From positions 1-33,280 of the forward strand of contig DATCLA010000136.1 of assembly GCA_036564195.1 (NCBI GenBank): a DNA stretch of 33,280 bases, read 5' to 3'. This document shows positions 8,501 through 16,600 of this stretch, in pieces. This DNA is from DATCLA01 sp036564195. Its GTDB lineage: Bacteria; Bacillota; UBA4882; UBA8346. The notes beneath the pieces are model-generated. The model was not told the DNA's origin and ran no database searches. It saw only the letters and a program-made list of their open reading frames with translations. The translations under genes were made by a program, and so were the position numbers. Every line of letters starts with the position of its first letter. Position 1 is the stretch's first letter.

Positions 8501-10660
8501 TGAAGCAAGAGTTGCATGTTCAAAAAAAATTGACGGCATAATATTTAATTGGTATTTTTCGTTAATCAACTCACTAAACTGGGTTAAAGTAATCGAATTG
8601 AATCCAAAATCACTCATTTCCAGCTCAAGATCAATATCCTTTATTTTAACTCCTAATATAGCGGAGATCCCCTCCTTCAAATCACTTTCAAATTGCGTCT
8701 CGAATGACCGGTTTAAATCCAACTCCAAATCAGTTTGGACACTATGGTTTGAAAATGGTTGCTCCAAGTAATTTTTATCTTCAGAAACGTTAAATTTAGC
8801 TGCTTCCGGCACCCAAAAACGTTCGCGTAAAAATGGGTAAGTCGGTAATGATATCCGCTGCCGCACTGATCCGGAAGCTAATAATTCCCAGTCAATCTCA
8901 TTTCCTTCAACCCAAAGCCGGGCTAAATCAACTAACTGGCTAGTGGCGATTAATTCTTGAATCCGTTCTTTAGTTACAAAACGGTCTGTTTTATGTTTGC
9001 GTACATTTCCAGAGTAATATTCGGTAACAGCCAATTTGTCGTCGAGATAAGCCTGGAGTTTTTCGAGCAATGTTTCACAGCTATCCACAGTGATCGCGAA
9101 CCGTTCCTCCATTGCTTCTCGACCAATTTGTAAGGTATAAGCTATGTCTGGTAGATTCAGGTTTCTATTTTTTTCCAGATAGTCGGCAATATTGCGAACC
9201 TGTTCTTTAAGGCGCTCTTGGTTCTTGGCTGATAATACGATCAACTGCACTTTGTTCTCTTCCAAAGTATCAAGGGTATCATTGACTTCGGCCTCATATT
9301 CTTCTAATATGATATGGACATTAGCGCCTCCGGCACCGAACGAACTTACCCCGGCCCTTCTGGGGTAGACTTTTTTTACCCCATCTTCAATAACAATTGG
9401 CTTTTTCCACTCACTTAGGTGACGTTGCAAATAAAATGGTGAATCTTCCAAATTGATCTTTGAATTGACAGTTTCGCAATGAAGTGTCGGTACCAATTGT
9501 TTATGCTTCATTTGTAGCAGTACTTTAGTAATTGCCGCAATTCCGGCGGCAGATTCTGAGTGACCGATATTAGATTTTACCGACCCCAGCGCACAAAAGT
9601 GTTTATCCTGTGTATATTGCTTAAAAGCTGCAATTAATCCCGACACTTCAATGGGATCGCCCAGGTCTGATCCGTTAGCCTGAGCTTCCAAATAACTGAG
9701 CGTCCGGGGATGAATCCGGGCTGCTTTTAAAGCTTCTTTAATCAAGTCCCGCTGGGCATTGGGGTTGGGTACTCCGTAGCCGCTGGTCTTCCCACCGGCA
9801 TTCATGGCGGACCCCCGAATGATAGCGTAAATTGAATCATGATCGCTTAATGCTAGTGCTAATGGCTTGATTAAGATGGCCCCAACCCCTTCAGCAGCGA
9901 CAAATCCTTCGGCATGTTCCCCAAATGATCTGGTTTGATCTTCTTGAGTTAACATTCGGGCTTTTAATAAAGTTTCAAAATGTTCCGGACGAATAATCAG
10001 GTTAACGCCGCCGGCAATTGCAGCTAAGCATTCGCCCCGCCGCAGGCTGGCACAGGCCAGATGGATCGCAGCTAACGACGAGGAACAAGCGGTATCTACC
10101 GCTAAACTTGGTCCTTGTAAGTTAAAAAAGTATGATACCCGGTTGGCGATGGACCAATAGGCTACGGGATTTCCTCCTTCGCGCATATAATCACAGTTCA
10201 TCGCCCCAACAAAAACGCCCACACGATTATCGATCTTTTGCAATGCCTTTCGGGTAATTCCCGCGTTCTCAAATAAAGCCCAAGTTATTTCTAAAAACAG
10301 CCGTTCCTGAGGATCCATCACTTCCGCCTCTTTCGGAGCTATTCCGAAAAATAACGGATCAAATCGATCAATTTCCTCAATAAACCCTCCCCATTTGGGT
10401 AACGATTGTTTAGGGTCGGTTCTTTGAAAACTGCTCCAATTCCAACGTTCTGCTGGTACTTCGGTAATACAGTTTTTACCGTTGCTTAGATTATCCCAAT
10501 ATTCATCGAGCGTTCTGGCCTGAGGATACCTGCCGCTGACACCAACGATAGCCAGATCCAGATCACAATGGTTACGGTTGCGGGAGTCAGTAAGCAACCG
10601 CAACAACTCTCTTCTTTTTTCCGACGATAAATTACTTTGAATCTCCTGCCATAGATCCAT
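1778..10660 (-). CDS. Trans-AT modular PKS, second subunit: KS0-ACP, KS-ACP-ACP, KS-pseudoDH-ACP, then a KS linker without a KS
   Basis: 2,960 residues counted from the ATG at 10658-10660. Domain order: N-terminal docking helices (1-30); KS (32-457, Cys192, first His replaced by Gln327, His367); ACP (652-732, Ser689); KS (785-1219, Cys954, His1089, His1135); two ACPs (1397-1472, Ser1433; 1552-1624, Ser1586); KS (1672-2082, Cys1831, His1966, His2006); degenerate DH (2294-2562); ACP (2587-2665, Ser2625); orphan KS flanking region (2717-2960). It has no AT, so malonyl units come in trans. It also lacks KR, MT, ER and thioesterase domains. A GTG in the same frame at 10667-10669 overlaps the stop of the first PKS (GTGA), but the ATG has a far better ribosome binding site. 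It should receive the chain from the first PKS. With no release domain, further genes to the left must finish the product. Confidence 0.93.
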   Translation of the reverse strand: MDLWQEIQSNLSSEKRRELLRLLTDSRNRNHCDLDLAIVGVSGRYPQARTLDEYWDNLSNGKNCITEVPAERWNWSSFQRTDPKQSLPKWGGFIEEIDRFDPLFFGIAPKEAEVMDPQERLFLEITWALFENAGITRKALQKIDNRVGVFVGAMNCDYMREGGNPVAYWSIANRVSYFFNLQGPSLAVDTACSSSLAAIHLACASLRRGECLAAIAGGVNLIIRPEHFETLLKARMLTQEDQTRSFGEHAEGFVAAEGVGAILIKPLALALSDHDSIYAIIRGSAMNAGGKTSGYGVPNPNAQRDLIKEALKAARIHPRTLSYLEAQANGSDLGDPIEVSGLIAAFKQYTQDKHFCALGSVKSNIGHSESAAGIAAITKVLLQMKHKQLVPTLHCETVNSKINLEDSPFYLQRHLSEWKKPIVIEDGVKKVYPRRAGVSSFGAGGANVHIILEEYEAEVNDTLDTLEENKVQLIVLSAKNQERLKEQVRNIADYLEKNRNLNLPDIAYTLQIGREAMEERFAITVDSCETLLEKLQAYLDDKLAVTEYYSGNVRKHKTDRFVTKERIQELIATSQLVDLARLWVEGNEIDWELLASGSVRQRISLPTYPFLRERFWVPEAAKFNVSEDKNYLEQPFSNHSVQTDLELDLNRSFETQFESDLKEGISAILGVKIKDIDLELEMSDFGFNSITLTQFSELINEKYQLNIMPSIFFEHATLASFVDHLKNNYHKELLRFYQAHLAQIAIHDQPDTAPTLGSLATVPVGKENSPAPDLHHKGESFKEQEVAIIGISAVMPLSEDLEVFWNQIEAGKDLISVIPADRWDWRDYYGDPATEPNKTNVIWGGFMKDIDKFDAQFFGISPREARLLDPQHRIFLETVWKAVEDSGYKMSDLAGTATGVFAAVATNDYENFLNEQGVEVEAQTATGSAHSLLANRVSYLFNLHGPSEPIDTACSSSLVAIHRAIAAIHNGECELAIVGGVNAIIHPKLHIAFSKSGMLAEDGRCKTFDKRANGYVRSEGCGVIILKPLAKAQNDGDHIYAVIRGSAINHGGHANSLTAPNPNAQAQLIINVWEKAGLDPSTVGYIETHGSGTSLGDPVEINGLKKAFEHLYKKWNKTVSQAHCGLGTVKTYAGHLETAAGIAGVINTLLFMKHRKLLPNLHFEELNPYIQLEGSPFYIVDKVKNWDKLRDEQGRELPRRAGVSSFGFGGVNAHIILEEYELPTYAEKFAGPYLIVLSAKNETVLKNYAAKLRSYLERAVIEDPTQVTLARVAFTLQVGRVALETRCALVVADWPELFEKLNRFSAGDRQIEGLYFGTVERIKPAVNSSHLLALIKSGSLEAIAQQFVAGASIDWSLLYPVTKPCRISLPTYPFERERHWVDVKPNKIGINKNESQVTNDLVKQLQAILAEVLFIEVDQVDNDKAFTELGLDSVLSLEFTQKINHQLGVKLKTARLYDYSTINKLANYLDSLKMPTDKVQIRPQEDFPKSPPFDENGEKVVLSSLADPTSDERLNFSQQGKEKRELPKIKLKDYKVAAEEVLDNPDKMQTGDLIIKQVQKILAEVLYIEIDKIDKNKPFSELGLDSVLSLEFTQKINRVFGVKLKTARLYDFATVKELAEYLSTLPIAINETRNESFGNIASGQDPQNQPADRAERSFIAPERYQNQTVSANEIAVIGISCRFPGANNHYQFWENLKNGVDCVSEVPSERWDINQYYSPNIHAPGKTYCKWGGFLHDIDQFDPLFFNISPAEAELLDPQQRLFLMESWRALEDAGYAAKTLDNLKCGVYVGVMTGGEYQPSNLFNTPSILASRIAYFLNLKGPAVAIDTACSSSAVAIHLACQSLINGETEMMLAGGVTLYLTVNPYISMCKGGMLSRDGRCKAFDNRADGFVPAEGVGVVVLKRLDRAIQDGDSIYGVIKASAMNQDGRTNGITAPSAQSQTELETMVYERAGISPESISYVECHGTGTKLGDPIEIDALTATFHRYTDKKQICPIGSVKTNIGHTSAASGVAGLIKIILALKHQIIPPSLHFQKENEQINFSETPFYVNTKAQSWITSALPRRAALNSFGFSGTNVHMIIEEAPKVSRSKAANKEECSCPYYLIPLSAKEEAVVLLKLKELADWLANAGSKSGIGDIAYTLGTGRNHFSYRIALVVTNIPELESMLNRLIAEPSEISLLIKKAIVPVEVSVAPDQIEAVMEELQPTNKLPDSLFKEKLNWLAEQYLGGFNLDWERLYKAWGFHKISLPTYPFLLKRYWRDSLSADNLTPGHPVSYHQEISMAAIPMVEIPVETPHEKRFQISFSGREFYLKDNSVYGQKLLSPAVFPEIICTAYEIASGKRMKTLTDLVMLRLIDLNELGNLYVSVLLKSDPAELIISTVKNGITIINAKAKASFETSAIAAGEQAQQINIEKIKERCPNFLNRQQFYEICDRTGHLSGTTLKPIQWIFYSDKEALALIEMDNTLKQSKNHFKLHPSLLQGTLTAFTGLVIDSIDQIQNLRILSFGIKKLEMINPLPDKFYTYVKWSNNQVPDSQLLHFDFQVFDLQGNLVFEIKDYYLKKIESLSQTVNFSNQNLQEHPNFSGDIIFNQLLKDVTAITAEILKINDIALDTQINLLEYGFTSITIMEFIQAVNERFKIEVTLDSFFDLTNPSLHSLTRHLYGQYQPEIDNYYSCLEQIASSQLDESIPDNPNSDLNSSAECLPSPTLGETQAHSQQIIVLSARNKESLKDYAQLLLAFLKDYQETTEVNSQNFATISRNFQTEIMRIAKEVLQVTPAGYLPETVVKFTSIINERFGLTATPELFLQSSSVALFAKYLARNFKSAILAYYPTAPVKPDLNLTDLAYTLQTGSAELEERLAIIVPTLESLLAKLTAYCQDQPQIEGVFQGNIKNSNMVAASLQTAAEGVDVTSLIQKGNYSQLAQFWVNGGEINWKLLYAHLKTPAYINLLDLLKKDIH
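2630..5647 (-). other. PKS module 6: KS - inactive DH - ACP
   Basis: The KS has an intact triad (Cys1831, His1966 in CHGTGT, His2006 in NIGHTSAASG). Its GHTSAASG and SGTNVHMIIEEAP segments differ from the GHLE and GGVNAH forms of the other KSs, suggesting a distinct substrate clade. The DH-like fold (2294-2562) has KDNSVYGQ where DHxxxG is expected (His to Asn2315) and LLQG where LLDG is expected (Asp to Gln2482), so both catalytic residues are lost. The ACP has GFTS in place of GFDS but keeps Ser2625. There is no KR, so a beta-keto group should remain unless reduced in trans. Confidence 0.8.
5780..8311 (-). other. PKS module 5: KS followed by tandem ACPs
   Basis: The KS has Cys954 (TACSSS), His1089 (THGSGT) and His1135. 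The last sits in KTYAGHLE, where other KSs here have K-T/S-N-I-G-H. Two nearly identical ACPs follow (Ser1433 and Ser1586), both with ELGLDSVLSLEFTQKIN and GVKLKTARLYD, separated by ~80 charged linker residues. No reductive or AT domain is present, so a beta-keto thioester is expected. Tandem ACPs often raise flux or serve beta-branching, but the Trp six residues after Ser that flags beta-branching ACPs is Phe in both copies. Confidence 0.85.
8450..10561 (-). other. PKS module 4: probable non-elongating KS (KS0) - ACP
   Basis: The KS keeps the nucleophile Cys192 (DTACSSS) and His367 (NIGHSE). The HGTGT motif is rewritten as EAQANGSDLGDP, so the first catalytic His becomes Gln327 (codon CAG, 9680-9682). 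Loss of this His is a known mark of KS0 domains that transfer the chain without decarboxylative extension. The only other domain is an ACP with GFNSI and Ser689. The module lies at the N terminus of its subunit, directly after the inter-subunit docking site. Confidence 0.75.
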
Positions 10661-10663
10661 TTT

Positions 10664-10672
10664 GATCACCCC
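10664..10672 (-). promoter_or_regulatory. Ribosome binding site deciding the start of the second PKS
   Basis: GGGGTGATC on the minus strand, three bases before ATG 10658-10660. It matches the extended anti-Shine-Dalgarno complement (GGAGGTGATC) almost perfectly, with the GGGG core 8 bases from the ATG. The site contains the stop codon of the first PKS, so the two genes are translationally coupled. The competing GTG at 10667-10669 lies inside the site and has no Shine-Dalgarno of its own. Confidence 0.65.
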
Positions 10673-13600
10673 AAATCATGATTTTCTAAAAGGTTCTTTA
10701 ACAACAGGTCAACCTCAGCGTCGGAAAGACGATCAATTTTCATAAGGTCTTCCCCAGGTGGTTCCGGAAGAGTTAGTAGATCCTGATGGCTGTCGCAAGG
10801 TAAAGGTTCATCAAAATTTTCAAAAGACCCGGCTGCTGCACTGATATTACTAAATAAAGTCTCAGGATCGGCTATGGTTTCAGGTCCAATTTGAAAATGC
10901 AAAACTTGCTGTAAACGCTGGAGGTGGTTTGTCACGAAATACTGGCTAAGCTTGGCAATAGTCATATTCTCATATAATAATGTAGCGGGTAGTTTTCCAA
11001 AGATCTTTTCCAGTTTGTTGGTGATTTCAATTGTAAAAACTGAATCGACACCGTACATTTCAAAGGTGGCTTCACCATCAATATTTTCCGGCTCGATTTT
11101 TAAAGTTTTAGCAAAAATATCTTTTAGAAATTCTACGGCTGGTTCATTTAAATCCTTAGCCGAAACCGATTTCGGATTATCAATGCTTTTAGGCTTTTTA
11201 GGTTCGGGCAATTTTTCTTTAGTAACATTAATTGAAGCACCGGAAGGCGGTAAATTTTCTGCCAAAAAGGCTACTCCGATTGCTTCAAGTAGCTGCCGAC
11301 TGGCTTTTACCGGAACAACTTGTTTGATACCCTGGGCGATTGCCCGTTTAAATGTTTCCAGACCCTCATCAGGATAGATCGCTCTTACACCTTGGGCAGC
11401 AAAACGTTTCTGGTATTCCTGATTAGCGGCAACGCCTACCGTCCCCCAATAACCCCAATTAAAAACGGTAACCGGATAAGACAATTTGGTTTGAAGATAG
11501 TACGCAAAGGCATCCTCAAACGCACACCCGGCTGTGTAATTGCTTTGGCCAGGATTACCGGCAAATGATTGCGCCGAAGAAAAGAAAGCCATGAAATCCA
11601 AATTCTCGTCTGACAATACTTTATGTAAGATTACGCTCCCTTCAACTTTTGGGGCCATTGCTGCTCGGAATGAGGCCTCATCCATGTTACGAATAGTCTT
11701 ATCTTTTAAGACCAAAGCGGAATGAATGGCACCATGAATCGCACCATAACGTTTTTTCCCTTGAGTAATTGCTTGGCGCATCGCTTCTAAGTCAGTGGCG
11801 TCTGCCTGAATATACAGCACTTCCCCACCGGCAGCTTCAATCCGTTTAATCTTCTCGTTCTGCTCGTGACTGAGGAGGCTGCGGCCAATCAATATCAGCC
11901 GTGCCTGCGCTTCTTTCGCTAAATAAAGGGCTAATTCCAAACCGATGCCTCCGGCACCTCCCAAAATTAGATAAACTCCCCGGTGGCGGAAGACCGGTCT
12001 TTGAGTAGCAGGCAGTTTTACCGGATAAAGGACCCTGAGGTAGCGCTGGCAATTGCGAAATGCAACCACATCACCTTTAGGATTGGCCGGTTCATTGGCA
12101 ATGCATTCTACTAAAGCTTTCCAATTTTCCGAACCGTTGCCGGCTTGCCAATCTGACAGATCGAGGTCAATGGTACTGATTTGCCAGTAAGGATATTCAC
12201 CGGACATAGATTTAATCATTCCATGGATTGTTGCTGCCTGAGGTTTTAACGATTCATTACCTAACACGGAATAGACATTATTGGTAATGACTTTAAAGAT
12301 TAACTGTTTTTGATCATACCCTGCAGCGCTTAATAGTTTAATCAGCCTAAAGAAGGAGAATACTCCCAGCTCTTGGCTTACAGCCAAATTCGCAACAGGA
12401 TCGGCTTGGCCTTGACTTGTATCAATTCCCCCTAAAAAATAGATTAAAGATTGCTCCTCCAGATCAGAGAGGAAACTGCGGAGATTATCTTTACCTAAAT
12501 CAATTGTGATGACTGGCACGTCTTGATGATACTTAACTAAAATGTTTTTGAGTTCCAGACCATTAGAATTATAAAAGATAAAAATCTTACTTGGTTTTGG
12601 GATCACCGGAATTAAATTGGCTGTTCTTTTTACGGATGGCGCCGTCTGCCAAAGTGGACGATAGCAAAACTCAGTAAGTTGATTTTTAACTGCTTTAACA
12701 GTTACTCCCATGATTTTAAGACAAACTTGCCCGGAATCATCCAATAAAGCGACATTAAATTTATTTTTACCAGCAAATTGTACATAGGCATAACCGGATC
12801 TTGGCAGCGGTTGCAAGATTTCAACTTGAGCAACTGCAAACGGGATTAATGCCCGGGAAAGATCCGACCATAACGTAATACCAATAGCCGTTTGCAATGC
12901 TCCGTCAGTCAAAGCCGGGTGGAGTAAATACGAAGTAAAATCGGTTGCCACTCCTTTAGGTAGGTAAAGCCGACCAAGGGATTCCCGATCATTTCCCCAG
13001 ACTTTCTCCAAACTCCGGAATAATTTGCCATATTCCAGGCCGATTGCTGAGTATTTTTCATAAATGGTTGCTTGACTTAAATGACGGGCAGCCCGCATTT
13101 TAATTGGGTCGATCTCAATCTGTTGTCTACTGCGGTTACCACCGGAACCGGTTGTGAAATCTCCCTGGCAATGGAGGACCGAGTCATTGCCTCTGGCACC
13201 ACTGCGAATTTCAAAATGAAACCGATTCTCTATTTTAGTTACCAATAAACGAATCTGTTGCGGCTGTTGGATTTCCAGCGGGCGTAACCAGACGATGTTC
13301 GATAAAACTACCGGCTGATTACTACACAACTGAACGGCAGCAGCATAAGCCATTTCCAGATAACCGACTGCCGGAAAAATTAGCCGACCCCCTACTTGAT
13401 GGTCCTTCACAATCGGATCGTTTGCAGTCAGAGTTTTTGCAAAGGCGAAGCCATTATGGTTAAAACTATAGCTAAAATCAATCCGATCGATTAATGGATG
13501 TATGCTTGTCCGGGTAATTTCTGATTTGTTGTCGGGGGTTTCCGACACCCAATAACTCGCGCCGCTAAACGGATAGGTCGGTAAAGAAATACGTCTTGGA

Positions 13601-16600
13601 AAAGTCCCCGGGTAGAAAAGTTCTTCCCAATTAATTTTCATTCCGCATACCCATAATTGCGCCACCTGGTTCAATTTACCGTTCTTGACTAACGAATAAA
13701 GATAGTCTTGTTCTTCTTTTCCGTGATCCAAAGCGTTCAGGTTGTTTTTAGTTTTACCGATATTTCCCGTAAAGATATTTTGAACATCGCCTTGGCTAAA
13801 ATTGAGTAATTTGGCAACTGTCTCCTCAATACTTGTGGCAACAAACGCCAGCCGCTCTTCCATTTCTTCCCGTCCTACTTGTAAGGTATAGGCGATATCC
13901 TCAAGACTATAGCCAGGCTGAATTACTTTTACCTCTTTTTGAAAGTCCGTTCCATTGAATGAATTAGTGCCAAGTTTTTTAACCTTTGTGGATAAATAGT
14001 CTGTCAAAGCTGTGATTGAACCACAGGCCAGGATTGTTTCTGCTGTCTCCGTCAGCTGATACTTTTCATTGATTTTTTGAGTAAGTTCCGCCGCGCTGAT
14101 TCGGTCTAAACCATATTCGGACAGATCATCGCCGGTACAGTTGTTTGCGGCAATATTTACCACATCTGAAACTAATGAAATCAAATCGGATTTCCTAACT
14201 TGAAACTGTACCTTCTTTTCGTCCTGCGAAGGTAAAGGTTGCAAACAGAGCTTCTGGATATACTCGGCCATCTCTTTGGCATAGGTTTGTAATACTGGTT
14301 TCTTTTTGGCCGACAACAGGATTATCACCTTTTTCTTATCCGATGCCTGCTCCTTTACAACCGGTAAACCAGCTTCATACTCTTCCACCACGACATGGGC
14401 ATTAGTCCCGCCAAAACCGAAAGCGCTCACTCCCGCGCGACGGGGTAGCTTATGACCATACTCATCAAGCAACTGTTCCCATGGTTGGGTCTTAGTAATG
14501 ATATAAAAGGGAGTACGTTCCAACTGAATATAGGGGTTTAACTGATTAAAGTGAACAATTCCGGGTAGCTTTTTATATTTTAGCGCTAAAATGACTTTGA
14601 TCAGTCCGGCAATACCGGCCGCGGGTTCCAAGTGACCGATGTTGGTTTTCAGCGCTCCTAACCCGCAATAATTAAAGGATTTAAGGGGAGTCCCCATTTT
14701 AGCCGCTAACTTTTGAAAGGCCTTGTTCAAGCCTTCAATTTCAACTGGATCTCCCAGCTCAGTTCCGGTCCCATGGGCTTCGATGTAGCTGACTGTCCCC
14801 GGAGGGATTTCCGCCTCTTCATAAGCTGCAACCAACAGATCAGCCTGAGCTTCGGAGTTAGGCGCAGTTAATGAATGAGCCTTACCGCCGTGATTAACTG
14901 CTGTTCCTTTAATAACCGCATAAATCGAATCATGGTCGGCAATAGCCCGGGACAATGGTTTTAATATTATCACCCCAATCCCCTCGCCTTTAACATAGCC
15001 ATTGGCGGACTGATCAAAGGTCTTACAACGACCATCCGGAGATAAAATGCCTAATTGACTGGCGGCAATGTGGTTATGGGGCGTTAAGATTAAACTGATA
15101 CCGCCGGCAATTGCTATTTCACTTTCACCATTTTGAATGGATCTTACGCCGCGGTGAACCGCAACCAGACTTCCGGAACAAGCGGTATCAATCGCTTCAC
15201 TGGGGCCTTTAAAATTAAACAAATATGAAATCCGGTTACTGATTAAGGCATGAGCATTTCCCGTCCCGGAGTGACTGTTAATGATGCCGTTATTTTCTAA
15301 AATGCGTTGATAATCATTAAATTGAATTCCAGTAAAAACACTGATTTGCTTCCCGGCTAACTGCGAAGCTTTATAACCGGAATCTTCAATGGCCTTCCAA
15401 ACCGTCTGAATATATAAGCGCTGTTGCGGATCGATTAACTCTGCTTCTAACGGGGAAATATTAAAAAACTCCGCATCAAATTTATCGACATCACTAATAA
15501 ACGCGCCCCATTTGGAAACAGTCTTATTTTTTTCAGATTTATCAGTACTGTAATATAGTTGCCAATCCCAGCGTGAAGAGGGTATTTCGGTAACCAGATC
15601 ATGTTGGGCCTCCAAATGGTTCCAAAATTCTTCCAAGTTGCGCGAACCCGGGAAAATTCCGGCCATTCCGATTACGGCAACGGGTTCTTTAGGTCTTAAA
15701 ACTTTATTTTGAGGTACTTGAGCCAAACTCACCGGAGGTGAAGTAATCATCGGTTCCTTATTTTCATTACAACCAATCGCGGTTACCGGTTCCAATGATT
15801 GGTTATGCTTAGTGTAATAAGCTTCGATTGCCTTACCATATTGCTCTAATAAATACCGGCAAACCCTTTTAATACTGCTATGGGAGAAGAAGAGCGATGG
15901 TAAGACGGTTACTCCAAAAGTGGTGTTAAGCTTGGCCGAAAACTCTTTTAAGGTAATCGAATCCAGTCCAAAACAGCCTAAATTCTCTTCAAAGTCCAAC
16001 CTTTCCGGGTCGATCTCAGTGATCGAGGCGATGATGCCCCTAACCTCGGTTAGCAATTGGTTCCAGATATTGTCCGGGGCTGTTGGTACAGGCATGGGAG
16101 AGTCCTGGTTTTCCGCTTCAGCGGATGACAACACAGACTTAACTGTTGACGGTTGGTTTTCATTCAGTAAAAATTGATTTACTTTAGTAGGCTGGCCGGA
16201 AATAACTATTACGTGGGATTGATTACTATTTAAAATTTTTACAAAAGCTTCCCAGCCTTCGTTTGATTCGAGATAAGACATACCGGAAGATTTAAGGTAA
16301 AACGCCTCGCCATCCGGATCAAAATGCATGCCGCCAGCTTTCCATAAAGGCCAAGCAATCGCAATCGTTCGTCCTTGCCGTAATTTTTGTCCTCTGAGTT
16401 TTTCTCTGAAAGCAACAAAGCTATCTAAAAACCGGTTGGCCACTGCATAATCACATTGTCCAAAATCCCCCAGAATCGAAGCAAGTGAAGAGAAGGTAAC
16501 AAAAAAATCCAACGAAAGTTCTTTGGTCAATTCATCAAGGATAAGCGTACCTTGCATTTTCGCCTGTAAAATACTTTCAAACTCAGCCCAACTCTTTTGC

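Noticed and set aside
10952..11377. A 141-residue open frame on the plus strand
   Set aside because: It lies antisense to the KR-ACP part of the first PKS, has no carrier or enzyme motif and no ribosome binding site. The same holds for the other plus-strand frames inside PKS genes (for example 5441-5797, 24110-24403, 21909-22205).
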